64,000 nt of DNA from Pseudoduganella albidiflava (GTDB lineage Bacteria > Pseudomonadota > Gammaproteobacteria > Burkholderiales > Burkholderiaceae_D), in contig NZ_CP036401.1 of NCBI RefSeq assembly GCF_004322755.1, positions 2,480,001-2,544,000 of the forward strand, written 5' to 3'. The notes beneath the pieces are model-generated. The model ran no database searches, had not been told where the DNA came from, and saw nothing but the letters and a program-made list of their open reading frames with translations. A program made the translations under genes and the position numbers. Each line of letters opens with the position of its first letter. Positions within the stretch are counted from its first letter, which is position 1. Positions 41,402-50,870 of this stretch are shown piece after piece.

Positions 41402-44245
41402 TCAGCCCGTGTTGCGCAGGCCCGCCGCCACGCCGTTGATGGACAGGTGGATGCCGCGGTGCACCCGGTTGTGCCGGTCTTCCGGCGCGGCCGGGTGGGC
41501 ACGGTGGCGCCCGATCAGTTCCACCTGCAGGTGGTTCAGCGGATCGAGGTATGGGAAGCGGTTCGTGATCGAGCGCGCCAGGGCCGGGTTGTGCACCAGC
41601 CGTTCGGCGTTGCCGGTGATGCGCTCCAGGCAGTGCACCGTGGCCGCGTGCTCGGCGGCGATGCGGTCGAAGATGCGCTGCCGCAGCGCTTCGTCCGGCA
41701 CCAGGGCCGCATAGCGCGAGGCGATCGCCAGGTCGGTCTTGGCCAGCACCATGTCCATGTTCGACAGCAGCGTGGCGAAGAACGGCCAGTGCCGGGCCAT
41801 TTCCTGCAGGGTGGCCAGGCGTTTGCCGTCCTGGTCTTCGCCGAGCCATCCGGACACCGCGCTGCCGAAGCCGTACCAGCCGGGCAGCAGCACGCGGCAC
41901 TGGCCCCACGAGAACCCCCACGGAATGGCGCGCAGGTCTTCGATGCGCCGCGTCGACTTGCGCGACGCCGGGCGCGATCCCAGGTTCAGTTCGGCGATTT
42001 CGGCGATCGGCGTCGAAGCGAAGAAGTAGTCGGTGAAGCCGGGCGTTTCGTACACCAGGCCCCGGTAGGCGTGATACGCCCGTTGCGACAGTTCGGCCAT
42101 CACCTCCTCGAACAGGGCGAGACGCGGCGCCTGTTGCGGGCCGGCGGAAGCGCCACCCGGCAGCAGGCCCGCTTCCAGCGTGGCCGCGACCAGCAGTTCC
42201 AGGTTGCGGCGGCCGATCTCGGCGTTCGAGAATTTCGACGAAATGATTTCGCCCTGCTCGGTAAGGCGGATCTGGCCATTCACGGTGCCCGGCGGCTGGG
42301 CCAGGATCGCTTCGTAGCTGGGGCCGCCGCCGCGGCCGACGGTGCCGCCGCGGCCATGGAACAGGCGCAGCCGCACGCCGGCGGCTGCGAACACGTCCAC
42401 CAGTTTCAGCTCGGCCTGGTACAGCTCCCAGTTCGAGGTGAGGAAGCCGCCATCCTTGTTGGAGTCCGAATAGCCCAGCATGACTTCCTGCAGGCGGCCC
42501 TGGTGCGCGACCAGCTGCGCCACCGGCGGCAACGCCATCCACTGCGCCATGATGGCGGCGGCGCGCTGCAGGTCGGGGATGGTCTCGAACAGCGGCACCA
42601 CCATGACGGAACCGCGCATGCCGTCCGGATGCAGCAGGCCGGTTTCCTTTTGCAGCACCAGTACTTCGAGCAGGTCGGACACCGTCTCGGTGTGCGAAAT
42701 GATGTAGTGGCGGATGGCCCGCTGGCCGTGGCGCCGCTGCAGCTCGCGCGCCGTGCGGAACACTTCCAGCTCGGAAGCGGTGGTGTCGGAATAGTCCAGG
42801 AACGGCGAGAACAGCAGCCGCGGCCTGGCCAGTTCGCCCAGCAGCAGCGCCACCTTGGCGTCCTCGCCGAGCGCCGCGTAATCCGGTTCGACGCCGCCAC
42901 GGGCGAACAGCTCCGCCAGTACCGCTTCATGGACGTCCGAACCCTGGCGCATGTCGAGCGAGGCGAGGTGGAAGCCGAAGATCCGCACCGCGCGCAGCAG
43001 GCCGTTCAGGCGCGGCTCGGCCAGGATGGCCCCGTTGTTGGCGGCCAGCGACGCGGCCAGGACCGACAGGTCGCCGTGCAGTTCCTCCGCGTCGCGGTAG
43101 GGCGCGCTGGCGCCGGGCTCCTTGCGCAGGATCGCCGCCGCGCCCAGTTCGCGCGCCGTGGCGGCCAGCCGCGCATGGATGCCGATCAGCGCGCGGCGAT
43201 ACGGTTCGTCGTTGCGGTGCGGCGAGTCGTCCGGCGATTGCCGGGTCAGCGCGAGCAGCGCCTCGCTGGCCGGCACCAGCAGGGTCGAGGTGGACAGCTC
43301 GGCGCCCAGCGCATGCACTTCATCGAGGTAGAACTCGAGGATGGTGGCCGACTGGCGCAGCAGCGCGTGGCGCATGGTGGCCGCGTTGACGTTCGGATTG
43401 CCGTCGCGGTCGCCGCCGATCCAGCTGCCCATCTGCAGGTAGTCGGCGTCGTCCAGGTCCAGCGCGCCGCCACCGAAGCCGTGGGCGATTTCCCGTTCCA
43501 CGTCGTCATACACGGCCGGCAGTTCGCGCAGGAAGGTGGTGCGGTAGTAGGACAGCGCATTGTCGATTTCATCGGCCACCGTCAGCTTTTCATAGCGCAG
43601 CATGCGGGTCTGCCACAGCGTGGCGATGCGCGCCTGCAGCAGCTGCACGTTGCGTTCGCGCTCGCGCGGGGTCAGCGGCAGGTCGCGCTCGGCCAGCAGC
43701 CGGGCGATCGCCAGGCCGGCATCGAGGATGCTCTTGCGCTGCGCTTCCGTGGGGTGCGCCGTCAGCACCGGGGAGATCAGGGCTTCGCGCAGGAACGCGG
43801 CGATCGCATCACGGCCGACGCCGGCATCCTTCAGCCGGGCCACCGAAAACGCCACCGACGACGGCTGCGGTGCCGAGCCGCCCAGCAGGTGGGCGCGGCG
43901 GCGGCGGATGTGGTGGCGGTCCTCGGCGATATTGGCCAAGTGCGAGAAATAGGAGAACGCGCGCACCACGGCATTGGTCTGCTCCGGCGCCAGGTTGGCC
44001 AGCAGGGCCGACAGTTCGGCGCCGGCGGCATGGTCGTCTTCGCGGCGGAAACGCACGGCGCTCTGCCGGATCGCCTCCACGACATCGAACACCGCGTCGC
44101 CTTCCTGTTCGCGGATCACGTTGCCGAGCAGGCGTCCCAGCAGGCGGATGTCTTCCTTCAGCGGTCCATCCTTGTCCTGGTCCGGCGCAAGGGGAGAAAA
44201 GGGCGAGGCATGGTCGGCGGTGGCGTGGAGGGCGCGATTTTGCAT
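41402..44245 (-). CDS. ppc: Phosphoenolpyruvate carboxylase
   Basis: A 947-residue cytoplasmic enzyme making oxaloacetate from phosphoenolpyruvate and bicarbonate, the anaplerotic step for the TCA cycle. Diagnostic sites: [13 protein letters not shown] with catalytic His164; [39 protein letters not shown] (about 625-665), the catalytic loop; and the end [10 protein letters not shown], close to the universal xxxNTG C-terminus. Length is slightly above the usual 880-930 because of an N-terminal tail. The start at 44245 ([16 protein letters not shown]) has no nearby alternative. It convergently faces the receptor gene 45 bp away. Confidence 0.97.
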   Translation of the reverse strand: MQNRALHATADHASPFSPLAPDQDKDGPLKEDIRLLGRLLGNVIREQEGDAVFDVVEAIRQSAVRFRREDDHAAGAELSALLANLAPEQTNAVVRAFSYFSHLANIAEDRHHIRRRRAHLLGGSAPQPSSVAFSVARLKDAGVGRDAIAAFLREALISPVLTAHPTEAQRKSILDAGLAIARLLAERDLPLTPRERERNVQLLQARIATLWQTRMLRYEKLTVADEIDNALSYYRTTFLRELPAVYDDVEREIAHGFGGGALDLDDADYLQMGSWIGGDRDGNPNVNAATMRHALLRQSATILEFYLDEVHALGAELSTSTLLVPASEALLALTRQSPDDSPHRNDEPYRRALIGIHARLAATARELGAAAILRKEPGASAPYRDAEELHGDLSVLAASLAANNGAILAEPRLNGLLRAVRIFGFHLASLDMRQGSDVHEAVLAELFARGGVEPDYAALGEDAKVALLLGELARPRLLFSPFLDYSDTTASELEVFRTARELQRRHGQRAIRHYIISHTETVSDLLEVLVLQKETGLLHPDGMRGSVMVVPLFETIPDLQRAAAIMAQWMALPPVAQLVAHQGRLQEVMLGYSDSNKDGGFLTSNWELYQAELKLVDVFAAAGVRLRLFHGRGGTVGRGGGPSYEAILAQPPGTVNGQIRLTEQGEIISSKFSNAEIGRRNLELLVAATLEAGLLPGGASAGPQQAPRLALFEEVMAELSQRAYHAYRGLVYETPGFTDYFFASTPIAEIAELNLGSRPASRKSTRRIEDLRAIPWGFSWGQCRVLLPGWYGFGSAVSGWLGEDQDGKRLATLQEMARHWPFFATLLSNMDMVLAKTDLAIASRYAALVPDEALRQRIFDRIAAEHAATVHCLERITGNAERLVHNPALARSITNRFPYLDPLNHLQVELIGRHRAHPAAPEDRHNRVHRGIHLSINGVAAGLRNTG

Positions 44246-44342
44246 ATCGTTCGATGTGAAGAGTTATGGGAATGTCATGGCCCCGGTGGGCCGCTGACGA
44301 TTGTAGCAAGTTTCAGCGAGATAGGCTTATTTTCGTAAAATT

Positions 44343-44362
44343 ACTACATGTAGTCAGACTAC
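44343..44362. promoter_or_regulatory. Overlapping palindromes upstream of ppc
   Basis: A perfect 12-bp palindrome ACTACATGTAGT (44343-44354) overlaps a 13-bp odd palindrome GTAGTC-A-GACTAC (44350-44362), giving three ACTAC half-sites in 20 bp. On the minus strand a TTGAAA lies just beyond at about 44364-44369, so the palindromes would sit within a ppc promoter; on the plus strand TTGACG follows at 44375. Likely a regulator site for ppc or the small gene. Confidence 0.5.
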
Positions 44363-44492
44363 TTTCAAAAATACTTGACGTTCCACATCGAAAACTTGTA
44401 CGTCCGACCAGGCTCCAGCGGCCCGCGGAGTTGCTTCGCAGGTCCCGGGCGTGAATGGTAGGATGTCATTTTCCCTGTTGACCGAGACTGCA

Positions 44493-44720
44493 ATGACTGT
44501 ATTCGCCATGCCTGTATTCGATGCGACCGTCCTCTACGACGGGAAGGAACTGTTCAAGGGGCAGGGGGCCGCCGCGGGCTGGGCCGCGAAGCTGGCGGCC
44601 GAACTGGGCACGCCGGTCACCGTGGCGAAGATCGGCACCGGCTGGGCCCTGTGCGGTAACGTGGATGGCACCGATTGCCGGTGGGGCATCCACGGCCAGC
44701 GGTTGAAACGGCTGGACTGA
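44493..44720 (+). CDS. Small hypothetical protein (75 aa)
   Basis: An ATG at 44493, a few bases after GAGAC, opens 75 codons: MTVFAMPVFDATVLYDGKELFKGQGAAAGWAAKLAAEL then GTPVTVAKIGTGWALCGNVDGTDCRWGIHGQRLKRLD. I do not recognise a family. The predicted fold is beta-helix-beta; there is no signal peptide or membrane segment. Two Cys flank an acidic turn (CGNVDGTDC). Codon choice is like that of the neighbours, which supports a real gene. Its last codons and stop lie in the first unit of a 14-bp tandem repeat. Confidence 0.6.
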   Translation: MTVFAMPVFDATVLYDGKELFKGQGAAAGWAAKLAAELGTPVTVAKIGTGWALCGNVDGTDCRWGIHGQRLKRLD

Positions 44721-44762
44721 AGCGGCTGGACTGAGGTGGCTGGGCTGAGGCGCCTGGACTGA
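44707..44762 (+). repeat. 14-bp tandem repeat x4 overlapping a stop codon
   Basis: Units ending in (G/C)CTGG(A/G)CTGA at 44707-44720, 44721-44734, 44735-44748 and 44749-44762. Each carries TGA at its end. The first TGA (44718-44720) is the stop of the small protein. Because 14 is not a multiple of three, unit loss or gain cannot be read through in the same frame. Confidence 0.85.
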
Positions 44763-44813
44763 GCCGGGCGGCGCCGGCGCGCGGTTCGCCCTGCGGGCGC
44801 CGGCGCCGGCATG

Positions 44814-44836
44814 GGGCGCGCCTGGATGGCGCGCCC
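44814..44836 (-). terminator. Hairpin after the pullulanase gene
   Basis: Nine-bp perfect arms GGGCGCGCC (44814-44822) / GGCGCGCCC (44828-44836), loop 5, lie 9 bp beyond the pullulanase stop. No U-run follows, so it may work with Rho or as a bidirectional barrier toward the repeat at 44707-44762. Confidence 0.5.
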
Positions 44837-44844
44837 GGTCACGG

Positions 44845-47800
44845 TCAGTCGCTGGCGTGCTGCACGAACACCACCGTGGTGCGCGCCGGGATCGTGAAGC
44901 TGCCCGCGCCCGGATCGTAGGCCGAAGCCCTGACGACCGCGTCGCTGCCGAAGCGCTGCACATCGTGCAGCTTCAGCTTGCGGCCCTGCAGTTCCGGAAT
45001 GGTGACGGTATTGGCCACCTTGTCCACGTTGAACAGCACGACGACCCGCTTGTATTTCGCGCCCGGGTACGGCCTCGGCTCGGCGCCCGAGATGCTCATC
45101 GCCACCACGCCCGGCACCTGTGCGGGGCCCGTGTTGTGGAACTTCAGGCGGTCGATCACATCCTGGGCCGTGCGCAGCCGGAACAGCGTGCTGCTCTGGC
45201 GGATCGCCAGCAATTCCTCGAATCCGCCTTTCGCCGCCAGGATCGCCTGTGTATCCGGCTTGATGAGCGTATTGGCCAGCACCGGCGCCATCAGCGGCCA
45301 GCTTTCCTCGTTCTTTTCCGCCAGTGGCAAGCCCACGCCGAAATTGTTCGACGCATAGCTGTAGTCGAGGCGGTTGAACCAGTCGCCCGCGTTGTAGCTG
45401 TCGCGGTCGAGCGACTTCGAACGCAGGATCTCCTGTCCTGCATGGATGAACGGCACGCCCTGCGCCAGGATGTTGATGGCCGCCCCCAGCGTCTGCACGC
45501 GCACGCGGTCGGCCGGCCGGGTGGCCTGCGGCAGTTTCAGCGCGTTGACGTCGAACAGGGTCTGGTTGTCGTGCGCCTCGACGTAGTTGATGGTCTCGGC
45601 CGGACTGCCGGCGAAGCCCGCCCGCTGGCCGAAGTAGTCGATCTCGGCGTTGCTGCGCAGGTTGCCGAAGCGGTCGACGAAGCGGTAGTCGCGCAGCGTG
45701 CCGGAAAGTGCCACGCGCACCAGGTCCGCCAGGCGCAGCGTATCGTCGCGCGTCTGCGTCGACTGGCCATTGGGGTCGAGGCCGGCGCCGTTGATGAAGC
45801 CCTGCTGGTCGACCAGCGCCGCGCCGGTGTCGCAGCAGCCGCCGCCGCGCACCGTGTCGCGGATGCGGTCATTGAACGAGCCGATGCCGGTGCCGAACAT
45901 ATTGGCCTGGCGCGCCTGCACGAAGCGGGCGTCGTTGCCGACCGCGCCGAAGTTCCAGGCTTCGCCATACAGGTAGATCGGGCGGCCCGCGGCGCTGTCG
46001 GCGGCCACTTGCAGGCGCTTCATCAGCTCCAGCGGCGTGAAGCCCATGATGTCGAAGCGGAAGCTGTCGATCTTGTACTGCTTCGTCCACAGTGCCACCG
46101 AGTCGATCATCAGCTTGGCCATCATGGCGTTTTCCTGCGCCGTGTCGGCACAGCAGCTGTCGTTCAGGATATTGCCCTCGGCGCCCAGGCGGTAGTAGTA
46201 GGCGGGCACGATGCGGTCCAGTACCGACAGGGGACCCTGCTGCGACTGGCTGGTGTGGTTGTACACCACGTCCAGCGTCACGCGCAGCCCGGCTTCGTGC
46301 AGGGCCTGCACCATGGCGCGGAACTCGCGCACGCGCACCGCGCCGTCGGCGGCATTGGTGGCGTAGCTGCCTTCCGGCGTGTTGTAGTGCACCGGATCGT
46401 AGCCCCAGTTGAAGCAGTCGGTGTCGCGCGTGGCGGCCACGGCGGCCTGCTGCGCGGTCGAGTCGGCGGCCGCGCCGGGGATGGCCGGCGTCACGCAGGC
46501 GGTTTCGTCGACACTCGAGAAGTCGTAGCTGGGCAGCAGGTGCACGTGGGTCATGCCGGCCTTCTGCAGCGACTTCAGGTGGCGCATCGGCGCCGCTTCG
46601 GTGTCCGTGAAGGCCAGGTACTTGCCGCGGTGCGCGGCCGGCACCGTATCGTCCGACGCGGAGAAGTCGCGGATGTGCAATTCGTACAGCGCGATGTCGG
46701 TGGCGGCGGCCAGCTTCGGGATCTGGTGGTGGTCCCAGCCGGCCGGCTTCAGGCGCGGGCTGTCGAGGTTGGCGACGAAGCTTCGCTTGCTGTTGGCGGA
46801 CACGCTCAGCGAATACGGATCGGTCACCGTGTTCGTCACCAGCGTGTTGTTGGCCCAGCGGGACAGCACCTGCACCGTGTAGGTGTAGTAGGCGGTGTTC
46901 GTCCACGAGGCATTCGGCGCGGTGTACGACCAGACGCCGCTGGCGGCATCGCGCGTCATCGGCACCGAGTTCGCGCTGGCGGCGGTGGCGCTGGCATAGA
47001 CGTCCAGTTGCACGGCCTTCGCGGTCGGCGCCCACACGCGGAAGGTGGGCACGCCCTGGCGGTCGAATGTCACGCCCAGCTGCGCATCGCTGGCGCGCGC
47101 GGCGAACACGTCGTCGAGCATGCCGGCCTGCTGCAGCGAGGTGACCTGCACCAGCGCGCCATCCGCGCCGAATTGCGCGATGGCGAACTGGGCGCTGGCG
47201 AGGCTCGCCAGTTTGGTAACGGTGGCATCGGCCGCGGCCAGGCGCAGGCCGGTGGCGCCAGCCAGGTGCGGGAACTTCTGCCGGATGGCCTCCGGCAGGG
47301 CGGCCGGCTGCAGTGGCAGGCTGCCTTCGGCGCCGGCCAGGCCGGTCGTCGCGTCGGGCGTGGGCGCCAGGCCGCCATGGGTCGCGTAGAACAGTTTATA
47401 GGTGGCGTTGGCCGGCGCGCCGGGCCAGGCCAGCGTGGTGGCGGACAGCCAGTGCGCCTTGGCGCTGCCCAGGTTGCCGAAGCTGAGGGCCGGCTGGCTG
47501 TCATGCACGGTGCAGTCGCCTTCCAGCATCCATACTTCCTGGCCGGCCGTCATCACGTCCGGGCGCAGCGCGGCCTGCTGGTCGGCGGAACAGTTCTTGG
47601 TGCCGTTGCCGTCCGTGACGAGGAACTGGATGGCGGTCTTGCCCGCCGCCAGCGGGATGTCGACATAGCCGCCGAACGCATCGCGGCTGGCGAACATGAA
47701 GCGCCCCGTGATCCAGGCGGGGCTCGGGTGCAGCGGGCCGTCCCACGAATACACGCCCCACTGGGCTTCGTCGCCCTGGATGCGGTGGAAATGCATGCGG

Positions 47801-47976
47801 ATGGTGCCCGGTGCCACGGGCGTGGCGGCACTGGCGGCCTTTACCGCGCTGGCCTGGCGCTGCGGCGTGGCGGCGCTCTGCTGGCCGTCCGCCGCATCGC
47901 CGCCGCAACCCGCCAGCACGCTGGCCGCGACGATGGCGATGCGCCAATGTGAAATCAAACTACTTCCGATGTTCAT
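44845..47976 (-). CDS. pulA: Pullulanase-type alpha-1,6-glucosidase, lipoprotein
   Basis: A 1043-residue enzyme from the ATG at 47976 (AGGGAGAC upstream). The leader MNIGSSLISHWRIAIVAASVLAGCGGD has a lipobox LAGC, so it is a lipoprotein. Next: a PUD/CBM41-like starch-binding domain (about 55-170, TIRMHFHRIQGDEAQWGVYSWDGPLHPSP), a second N-domain, CBM48 (about 325-420, FRVWAPTAKAVQLDVYA), and the GH13 barrel. Catalytic Asp642 lies in FRFDIMGF and Glu672 in YGEAWNFG; LDVVYNHT is conserved region I. A C-terminal beta domain follows. It debranches pullulan, starch or glycogen outside the cytoplasm. No maltodextrin transport genes are adjacent. Confidence 0.94.
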   Translation of the reverse strand: MNIGSSLISHWRIAIVAASVLAGCGGDAADGQQSAATPQRQASAVKAASAATPVAPGTIRMHFHRIQGDEAQWGVYSWDGPLHPSPAWITGRFMFASRDAFGGYVDIPLAAGKTAIQFLVTDGNGTKNCSADQQAALRPDVMTAGQEVWMLEGDCTVHDSQPALSFGNLGSAKAHWLSATTLAWPGAPANATYKLFYATHGGLAPTPDATTGLAGAEGSLPLQPAALPEAIRQKFPHLAGATGLRLAAADATVTKLASLASAQFAIAQFGADGALVQVTSLQQAGMLDDVFAARASDAQLGVTFDRQGVPTFRVWAPTAKAVQLDVYASATAASANSVPMTRDAASGVWSYTAPNASWTNTAYYTYTVQVLSRWANNTLVTNTVTDPYSLSVSANSKRSFVANLDSPRLKPAGWDHHQIPKLAAATDIALYELHIRDFSASDDTVPAAHRGKYLAFTDTEAAPMRHLKSLQKAGMTHVHLLPSYDFSSVDETACVTPAIPGAAADSTAQQAAVAATRDTDCFNWGYDPVHYNTPEGSYATNAADGAVRVREFRAMVQALHEAGLRVTLDVVYNHTSQSQQGPLSVLDRIVPAYYYRLGAEGNILNDSCCADTAQENAMMAKLMIDSVALWTKQYKIDSFRFDIMGFTPLELMKRLQVAADSAAGRPIYLYGEAWNFGAVGNDARFVQARQANMFGTGIGSFNDRIRDTVRGGGCCDTGAALVDQQGFINGAGLDPNGQSTQTRDDTLRLADLVRVALSGTLRDYRFVDRFGNLRSNAEIDYFGQRAGFAGSPAETINYVEAHDNQTLFDVNALKLPQATRPADRVRVQTLGAAINILAQGVPFIHAGQEILRSKSLDRDSYNAGDWFNRLDYSYASNNFGVGLPLAEKNEESWPLMAPVLANTLIKPDTQAILAAKGGFEELLAIRQSSTLFRLRTAQDVIDRLKFHNTGPAQVPGVVAMSISGAEPRPYPGAKYKRVVVLFNVDKVANTVTIPELQGRKLKLHDVQRFGSDAVVRASAYDPGAGSFTIPARTTVVFVQHASD

Positions 47977-48194
47977 GTGTCTCCCTGTCGTTGTTATCGA
48001 AGGCACGAGGCGCGGGCGGCAGCCGCCACCCGTCTAGCCAGGTCCCTGTAATAATACTACTGAGATTGCATGCCGCAATGCGCCCGGTGAGTCTTGTTGT
48101 TTTATTTTCACTACAGGCACTCGACAGGCGCGACCGGGCCGACGCGGAGCGGCACGACACACGGAGAAAAGTTGAGGGAGCGAAATATTTCCAC

Positions 48195-48517
48195 AATTCG
48201 GGGACAGTCCCCGAATTTTGGCAACATGAGTGAAATCAGCGACTTACGCAGCGAGCCGCATTGCTGGGCTGGTCGTAAAACAACGGTGTTGCCGAGAACC
48301 GGGGTCAGACCCCGGTTTGAGGAAACATTGCCAAAAAATGGGGACAGTCCCCGATTTTTGGCAACATGAGTAAAATCAGCGACTTACGCAGCGAGCCGCA
48401 TTGCTGGGCTGGTTGTAAAACAACGGTGTTGCCCGAAACCGGGGTCAGACCCCGGTTTCAGGAAACATTGCCAAAATTCGGGGACCGTCCCCGATTGTTG
48501 GCAACATTCGGGGACGG
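48195..48517. repeat. 140-bp tandem repeat array with odd-length palindromes
   Basis: Two units of exactly 140 bp (48221-48360 and 48361-48500) and a third started at 48501, each beginning GCAACAT. Palindromes with a single central base: 11-bp arms AATTCGGGGAC around A (48195-48217), 10-bp arms AACCGGGGTC around A (48297-48317), GGGGAC core (48340-48352), 12-bp arms GAAACCGGGGTC around A (48435-48459), and CGGGGAC around C (48479-48493). The 551-bp gap 47977-48527 has no gene. The array abuts the lactate dehydrogenase stop and may terminate or shield that transcript. Confidence 0.92.
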
Positions 48518-48527
48518 GGGAGCTAGG

Positions 48528-49661
48528 TTAGCGCGCCAGCAGGTGAGGGCCGATCTCGCGCACGGATTTCACGCCGGTCAGCACCATATTGGTCCGGATG
48601 TCCTTTTCGAGGATGGCCAGCAGCCTGGCGACACCGGCCTCGCCCTGTGCGGCGAGCGCGTACACGAAGGCGCGGCCCAGCAGCACGCCGTCGGCGCCCA
48701 GGGCGAGCAGCCGGAACACGTCGGTGCCGGTGCGCGCGCCGCCGTCCGCGAAGATGGTGGTCTTGCCCTTGACCGCCTCGGCGATCGCGGGCAGCGCGCT
48801 GGCGGTCGACAGGGCGCCGTCGAGCTGGCGCCCACCATGGTTCGACACGACGATGCCGTCGGCACCGAACGCCACCGCATCGCGCGCATCGTCCGCTTCC
48901 AGGATGCCCTTGATGATCATCGGCCCCTGCCATTCATCGCGGATCCACTGCAGGTCCTGCCAGCCGATCGCCGGATCGAAGTTCGCGCCGAGCCAGCCGA
49001 TGTAGTCGGCCAGGCCGGTCGCATGGCCGCGGTAGGCCGAGATGTTGCCCAGGTCGTGCGGGCGGCCGAACAGGCCGACGTCCCAGGCCCAGCGCGGGTG
49101 CGCGATGGCTTGCAGCATGCGCCGCAGCGGCCCGTTCGGTCCGCTCATGCCGCTGTGCGCATCGCGGTAGCGCGCGCCCGGCACCGGCATGTCGACCGTG
49201 AACACCAGCGTGGTCGCGCCCAGCGCCCTGGCGCGCTGCAGCACGTCGCGCATGAAGCTGCGGTCCTTCAGCACGTACAGCTGGAACCAGATCGGCTTGT
49301 CCGCCGCGGCGGCCACTTCCGCCAGCGGACAGACCGATACCGTCGACTGGATGAAGGGGATGCCGCACTTGCAGGCCGCGCGCGCCGCCTGCACTTCGCC
49401 GCGCCGGGCATACATGCCGGTCAGCCCCACCGGAGCCAGCGCGATCGGCAGTTCGTGGCGGGTGCCGAACCATTCCGTCGACAGGTCGAGCTGTTCCGAG
49501 CCTTTCAGCACGCGCTGGCGCAGCTTGACGCGCTGCAGGTCGGCGATGTTGGCGTCCATCGTCTGCTCGGCACCGGCGCCGCCATCGAGATAGTGGAACA
49601 GGAAGGGCGGCAGCCTGCGGCGTGCGGCTGCGCGGAAATCGGTCGCGGAAGAAATGATCAT
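48528..49661 (-). CDS. lldD: FMN-dependent L-lactate dehydrogenase (alpha-hydroxyacid oxidase family)
   Basis: A 377-residue flavoenzyme oxidising L-lactate to pyruvate and passing electrons to the respiratory chain. Landmarks: [66 protein letters not shown] and [21 protein letters not shown] with catalytic base His275 and the following Arg, then [27 protein letters not shown] for FMN phosphate. Length equals typical LldD. No lldP permease or lldR regulator is adjacent. Related substrates (mandelate, other 2-hydroxyacids) remain possible. Confidence 0.92.
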   Translation of the reverse strand: MIISSATDFRAAARRRLPPFLFHYLDGGAGAEQTMDANIADLQRVKLRQRVLKGSEQLDLSTEWFGTRHELPIALAPVGLTGMYARRGEVQAARAACKCGIPFIQSTVSVCPLAEVAAAADKPIWFQLYVLKDRSFMRDVLQRARALGATTLVFTVDMPVPGARYRDAHSGMSGPNGPLRRMLQAIAHPRWAWDVGLFGRPHDLGNISAYRGHATGLADYIGWLGANFDPAIGWQDLQWIRDEWQGPMIIKGILEADDARDAVAFGADGIVVSNHGGRQLDGALSTASALPAIAEAVKGKTTIFADGGARTGTDVFRLLALGADGVLLGRAFVYALAAQGEAGVARLLAILEKDIRTNMVLTGVKSVREIGPHLLAR

Positions 49662-49811
49662 GTGGTCGGTAGTGGGTTGATCCCCATGGCATGCATGCGG
49701 TAGCGCCGGTCGCCCGGCAAGCAGGAATTGTCACGAAACGATCGATTTTAGTGCCGCACGCGCGTCCGTGTAGTCAATATGATGAGAGAACGCATCTGGC
49801 GGGACGGCGAT

Positions 49812-50870
49812 TCAGGCCGCCAGGCATTGCCGGTACAGGTCGAGGTAGGCGCGCGCCGCTCTTTCCCACGTAAACCGGGCAGCGTGCGCGCGGGCACGCT
49901 GGGCGCCATCGCCGTCGGCAAAGCGTGCCATGCCGGCGCTGAAGACCTCGCGCATGTGGTCCGGATCGAAGTGATCGAAGTAGCAGGCGGCCTCGCCACC
50001 CACTTCCGGCAGGCTGGTCAGGCGCGACAGGAACACCGGCCGGCCGTGGTGCATCGCTTCCAGCGCCGGCAGGCCGAAGCCCTCGGCCAGCGACGGGAAC
50101 AGGAAGGCCTCGCAGTGCGCGTAATACCAGTCCTTGTCGTACTGGCTCACCGGGCCGGTGATGGCCACCTGGCCGGCCACGCCGAAGCGCGCCGCTTCCT
50201 CCAGGATCTTCTGGCGGTAGCCTTCCTTGACGACGCCGGCGACGACCAGCGTGTAGCCGGTGCCGCGCAGCAGGGGAACCAGCACGTGGAAATTCTTCTT
50301 CGGGCACACCATCCCGACGGTGAACAGGAAGCGGCCGGGCGGCTTGAAATGCGGCTGGTGGCCATCCGGGGCGCGGCTGGCATCGGCGCCGTTGTGGATC
50401 ACCGAGATCTTCCCGTCCGCTTCGGGGAACCAGCGGAGGATGTCGGCCTTGACGAACTCCGAGATCGCCACCACCCGGTCGACACCGGCGATCTTGCGCG
50501 CCATGCGGCGCAGGTATCGCGCGAGCTTGCGGCTGCCCGCCGGATGTTCATGCACCTGGTTCAGGTCATGCACGGTCATCACCGTCCTGGCGCGCACGCG
50601 CGCGGGGCCGAAGCGGCAATACTGGTCCGCGAAGTGCACTATGTCGAACTGGGCGCTGCGCGGAAAATACCAGCGGTGGTATCTGTGATGCGGCACATAG
50701 GACGCCTGCTCGCCCAGCACCCCGTGCTGCGGCGGATAGGTGTAGGCACTCATGTCGAACGCGCCGGCGCCTTGCCTGACGAGTTCGCGCCCCAGGCTCC
50801 GGCCGAAGGTATGCAGGCCGGTATTCTCGTGGCGCATGGAGTCGAGCGTGATCAGGAGCCGCGGCGTCAT
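49812..50870 (-). CDS. GT-B glycosyltransferase (family 4-type)
   Basis: A 352-residue cytoplasmic glycosyltransferase. The ATG at 50870 overlaps the stop of the upstream heptosyltransferase-like gene by 4 bp (ATGA), which fixes the start; the longer ORF to 51350 is a shadow. The N-domain has TVMTVHDLNQVHEHPAG and RVVAISEFVKADILRWFPEADGKISVIHNGAD; the C-domain has FLFTVGMVCPKKNFHVLVPLLRG and AFLFPSLAEGFGLPALEAMHHGRPVFLSRLTSLPEVGGEAACYFD, the E-x7-E nucleotide-sugar site. It is probably an LPS-core or surface-glycan transferase, made together with the GT9 protein. Donor and acceptor unknown. Confidence 0.92.
   Translation of the reverse strand: MTPRLLITLDSMRHENTGLHTFGRSLGRELVRQGAGAFDMSAYTYPPQHGVLGEQASYVPHHRYHRWYFPRSAQFDIVHFADQYCRFGPARVRARTVMTVHDLNQVHEHPAGSRKLARYLRRMARKIAGVDRVVAISEFVKADILRWFPEADGKISVIHNGADASRAPDGHQPHFKPPGRFLFTVGMVCPKKNFHVLVPLLRGTGYTLVVAGVVKEGYRQKILEEAARFGVAGQVAITGPVSQYDKDWYYAHCEAFLFPSLAEGFGLPALEAMHHGRPVFLSRLTSLPEVGGEAACYFDHFDPDHMREVFSAGMARFADGDGAQRARAHAARFTWERAARAYLDLYRQCLAA

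Noticed and set aside
38357..44338. Long antisense ORFs opposite the third receptor (minus) and opposite ppc (plus)
   Set aside because: Both mirror well-defined genes, show His/Arg/Gln-rich shadow composition and no domain.
44857..47952. 1031-codon plus-strand ORF opposite pullulanase
   Set aside because: The minus strand has lipobox, CBM48 and GH13 catalytic residues in order; the plus frame has none.
48195..48517. CRISPR array
   Set aside because: Units are 140 bp with near-identical content throughout; there are no short repeats separated by unique spacers and no cas gene.
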